NCBI GenBank assembly: GCA_009926245.1
Contig: RFPG01000065.1
Location: 1-7,033 of the forward strand
Length of the DNA: 7,033 nucleotides
Reading direction: 5' to 3'
Source: Sphingobacteriia bacterium
GTDB taxonomy: Bacteria; Bacteroidota; Bacteroidia; UBA7662
In this document: piece after piece, positions 6,317-7,033 of the stretch
Numbering within the stretch: the stretch's first letter is position 1
Layout: each line of letters opens with the position of its first letter
The notes under the pieces: model-generated
What the model saw: only the letters and a program-made list of their open reading frames with translations
Database searches by the model: none
Told to the model about the DNA's origin: nothing
Translations under genes and position numbers: made by a program

Positions 6317-6869
6317 GTGGTTGGCGCGCATGATCTTGCGCATGGCTGGTTGGCGCTTGGGGCCCTTTCCGACTCATCTTCGCCGAGCGGTGCTGGTTGT
6401 TGGACCGCATACCAGCACTTGGGATTTTCCGATCGCCTTGTTGGCCCGTATCGCGTTGGGTATCCATGTGAAATTTGTTGGAAAGGCCGAATTATTCAAG
6501 CCGCCGTTTGGTTTTTTGTTTCGGTATTGGGGTGGTATACCGGTTCGACGGGTTGTCAAGGAAGACACCGTATCGGTGATCACCCGTTGTTTTGCCGAAT
6601 ACGATGACTTTCTCTTTGGAATATCTCCCGAAGGATCCCGCAGTTTTGTTCCCAAACTCCGCACCGGATTTTATTATATAGCCGCCGGGGCCGGTGTCCC
6701 CATTGTCTTGGTGGGAATGGATTTCCACAAAAAAACCATCGAAGCAGGCCCTCTAATTCCACCCGGGTTGGGTGAGCGAGAAACCCTTTCGATGGTTGTT
6801 GATTATTTCAGCAAGGTCCGGGGCCGTCATCCCGAGAAGGGCATAGGCCCCGAACACTTACCGAAATAG
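6309..6869 (+). CDS. 1-acyl-sn-glycerol-3-phosphate acyltransferase-like protein (PlsC family)
   Basis: A 186-residue acyltransferase of the LPLAT/PlsC superfamily, which transfers fatty acyl groups to lysophosphatidate or related acceptors at the inner membrane. The catalytic HX4D motif is His34-Asp39 in 'GPHTSTWDF'. The acceptor-binding segments are 'WGGIPVRR' (74-81) and 'SPEGSRS' (106-112), followed by 'LRTGFYYIAAGAGVPIVLVGMD' split across 118-138, the usual layout. No strong N-terminal transmembrane segment is visible, so it would be a peripheral or shallowly inserted protein. ATG 6309 overlaps the DUF502 stop by 8 bp; the in-frame ATG at 6282 would overlap much more and adds residues outside the family. 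At this length it belongs to the short 'HTSNWDF' group. Acceptor specificity cannot be read from the sequence, so no gene symbol is given. Confidence 0.87.
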   Translation: MNKWLARMILRMAGWRLGPFPTHLRRAVLVVGPHTSTWDFPIALLARIALGIHVKFVGKAELFKPPFGFLFRYWGGIPVRRVVKEDTVSVITRCFAEYDDFLFGISPEGSRSFVPKLRTGFYYIAAGAGVPIVLVGMDFHKKTIEAGPLIPPGLGERETLSMVVDYFSKVRGRHPEKGIGPEHLPK

Positions 6870-6873
6870 AATC

Positions 6874-6889
6874 ATCCGGTTGCCCGGAT
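6874..6889. terminator. Possible bidirectional terminator hairpin
   Basis: ATCCGG (6874-6879) and CCGGAT (6884-6889) pair around a four-base loop, in the 19-bp gap between two convergent genes and overlapping the stop codon of the minus-strand gene by one base. Neither side has a strong T-run after the stem (TACTTCTT on plus, GATTCTATTT on minus), so termination strength is uncertain. The position between two convergent stops is the main support. Confidence 0.4.
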
Positions 6890-7033
6890 TACTTCTTCAT
6901 CGATGCCTTCACGGCATCGTACCCAACCGGCGTGTTTTTGCCGATAACAGGGGTGCGAGGCTTGCTGGCCTTTTTGGCAGCGGCCTTTTTAGGAGCAGCA
7001 GCCTTCTTAGGAGCAGCGGCTTTCTTAGGAGCA
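6889..7033 (-). CDS. Ala/Lys/Pro-repeat basic protein, C-terminal part (partial at right edge)
   Basis: The minus strand carries an open frame of 47 codons ending in TAA at 6891-6889, running off the right edge. From the edge inward it reads as three copies of the hexapeptide APKKAA, then 'AKKASKPRTPVIGKNT' and a non-repetitive end 'PVGYDAVKASMKK'. The three repeat units (18 bp each, 6979-7032) differ from one another only at synonymous third positions (AAA/AAG, GCC/GCT), strong evidence that this frame is translated and selected. Such highly basic, Ala/Pro-rich tails are known from histone H1-like bacterial proteins, tailed HU proteins and some ribosomal protein extensions, and generally bind nucleic acid. 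Which of these it is cannot be decided, because any globular domain is outside the window. The gene is convergent with the acyltransferase gene, 19 bp away. Confidence 0.8.
   Translation of the reverse strand, partial: APKKAAAPKKAAAPKKAAAKKASKPRTPVIGKNTPVGYDAVKASMKK

Noticed and set aside
6901..6919. CGATGCC/GGCATCG hairpin with five-base loop as a terminator
   Set aside because: It lies within the coding region of the minus-strand repeat protein ('GYDAVKAS'), and no T-run follows on either strand. The hairpin at 6874-6889 is better placed.
6979..7033. 18-bp tandem repeats as a CRISPR array or mobile-element repeat
   Set aside because: There are no spacers, the units are contiguous, and the differences are synonymous in one reading frame, so the repeats encode a peptide repeat.

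Overview
The window looks like an ordinary housekeeping stretch of a Bacteroidota chromosome with moderately high GC (roughly mid-50s percent by eye). The reasons are a DnaE C-terminus followed directly by thioredoxin (an order I recall from that phylum), a MiaE-type tRNA hydroxylase of the 'LPTDPRW' type, a DUF502 protein with the 'HSYNFSG' segment, an 827-residue PriA, TAnnTTTG-like promoter boxes, and no clear Shine-Dalgarno sequences before any gene. Taxonomy below phylum cannot be read from this window.

Layout. 2-646 (+): C-terminal part of the DNA polymerase III alpha subunit, cut by the window edge. 692-2132 (+): a tight run of thioredoxin, tRNA ms2i6A hydroxylase (MiaE) and free methionine-(R)-sulfoxide reductase. 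2179-3153 (-): epoxyqueuosine reductase (QueG), convergent with that run. 3214-5697 (+): the replication-restart helicase PriA, divergent from queG across 60 bp. 5726-6869 (+): a DUF502 two-span membrane protein overlapping a PlsC-type acyltransferase. 6889-7033 (-): the C-terminal end of an Ala/Lys/Pro-repeat protein that runs off the right edge.

How the genes relate. DnaE and PriA are replication and restart proteins. MiaE and QueG each act late in making a hypermodified anticodon-loop nucleoside (position 37 and position 34). Thioredoxin is the known electron donor for the free-Met-SO reductase family, so having both in one probable transcript makes functional sense, with the O2-using MiaE between them. 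The DUF502-acyltransferase pair is probably translationally coupled and points to the cell envelope. All full-length genes have intact catalytic or binding residues. There are no RNA genes, insertion sequences, CRISPR arrays or phage genes. No stretch over 300 bases lacks a gene.

I did not find a convincing new system. The items most worth a second look are the repeat-tailed protein at the right edge, a 14-bp perfect palindrome between miaE and the reductase gene, and the compact queG/priA divergent region with a dyad and a possibly leaderless priA.
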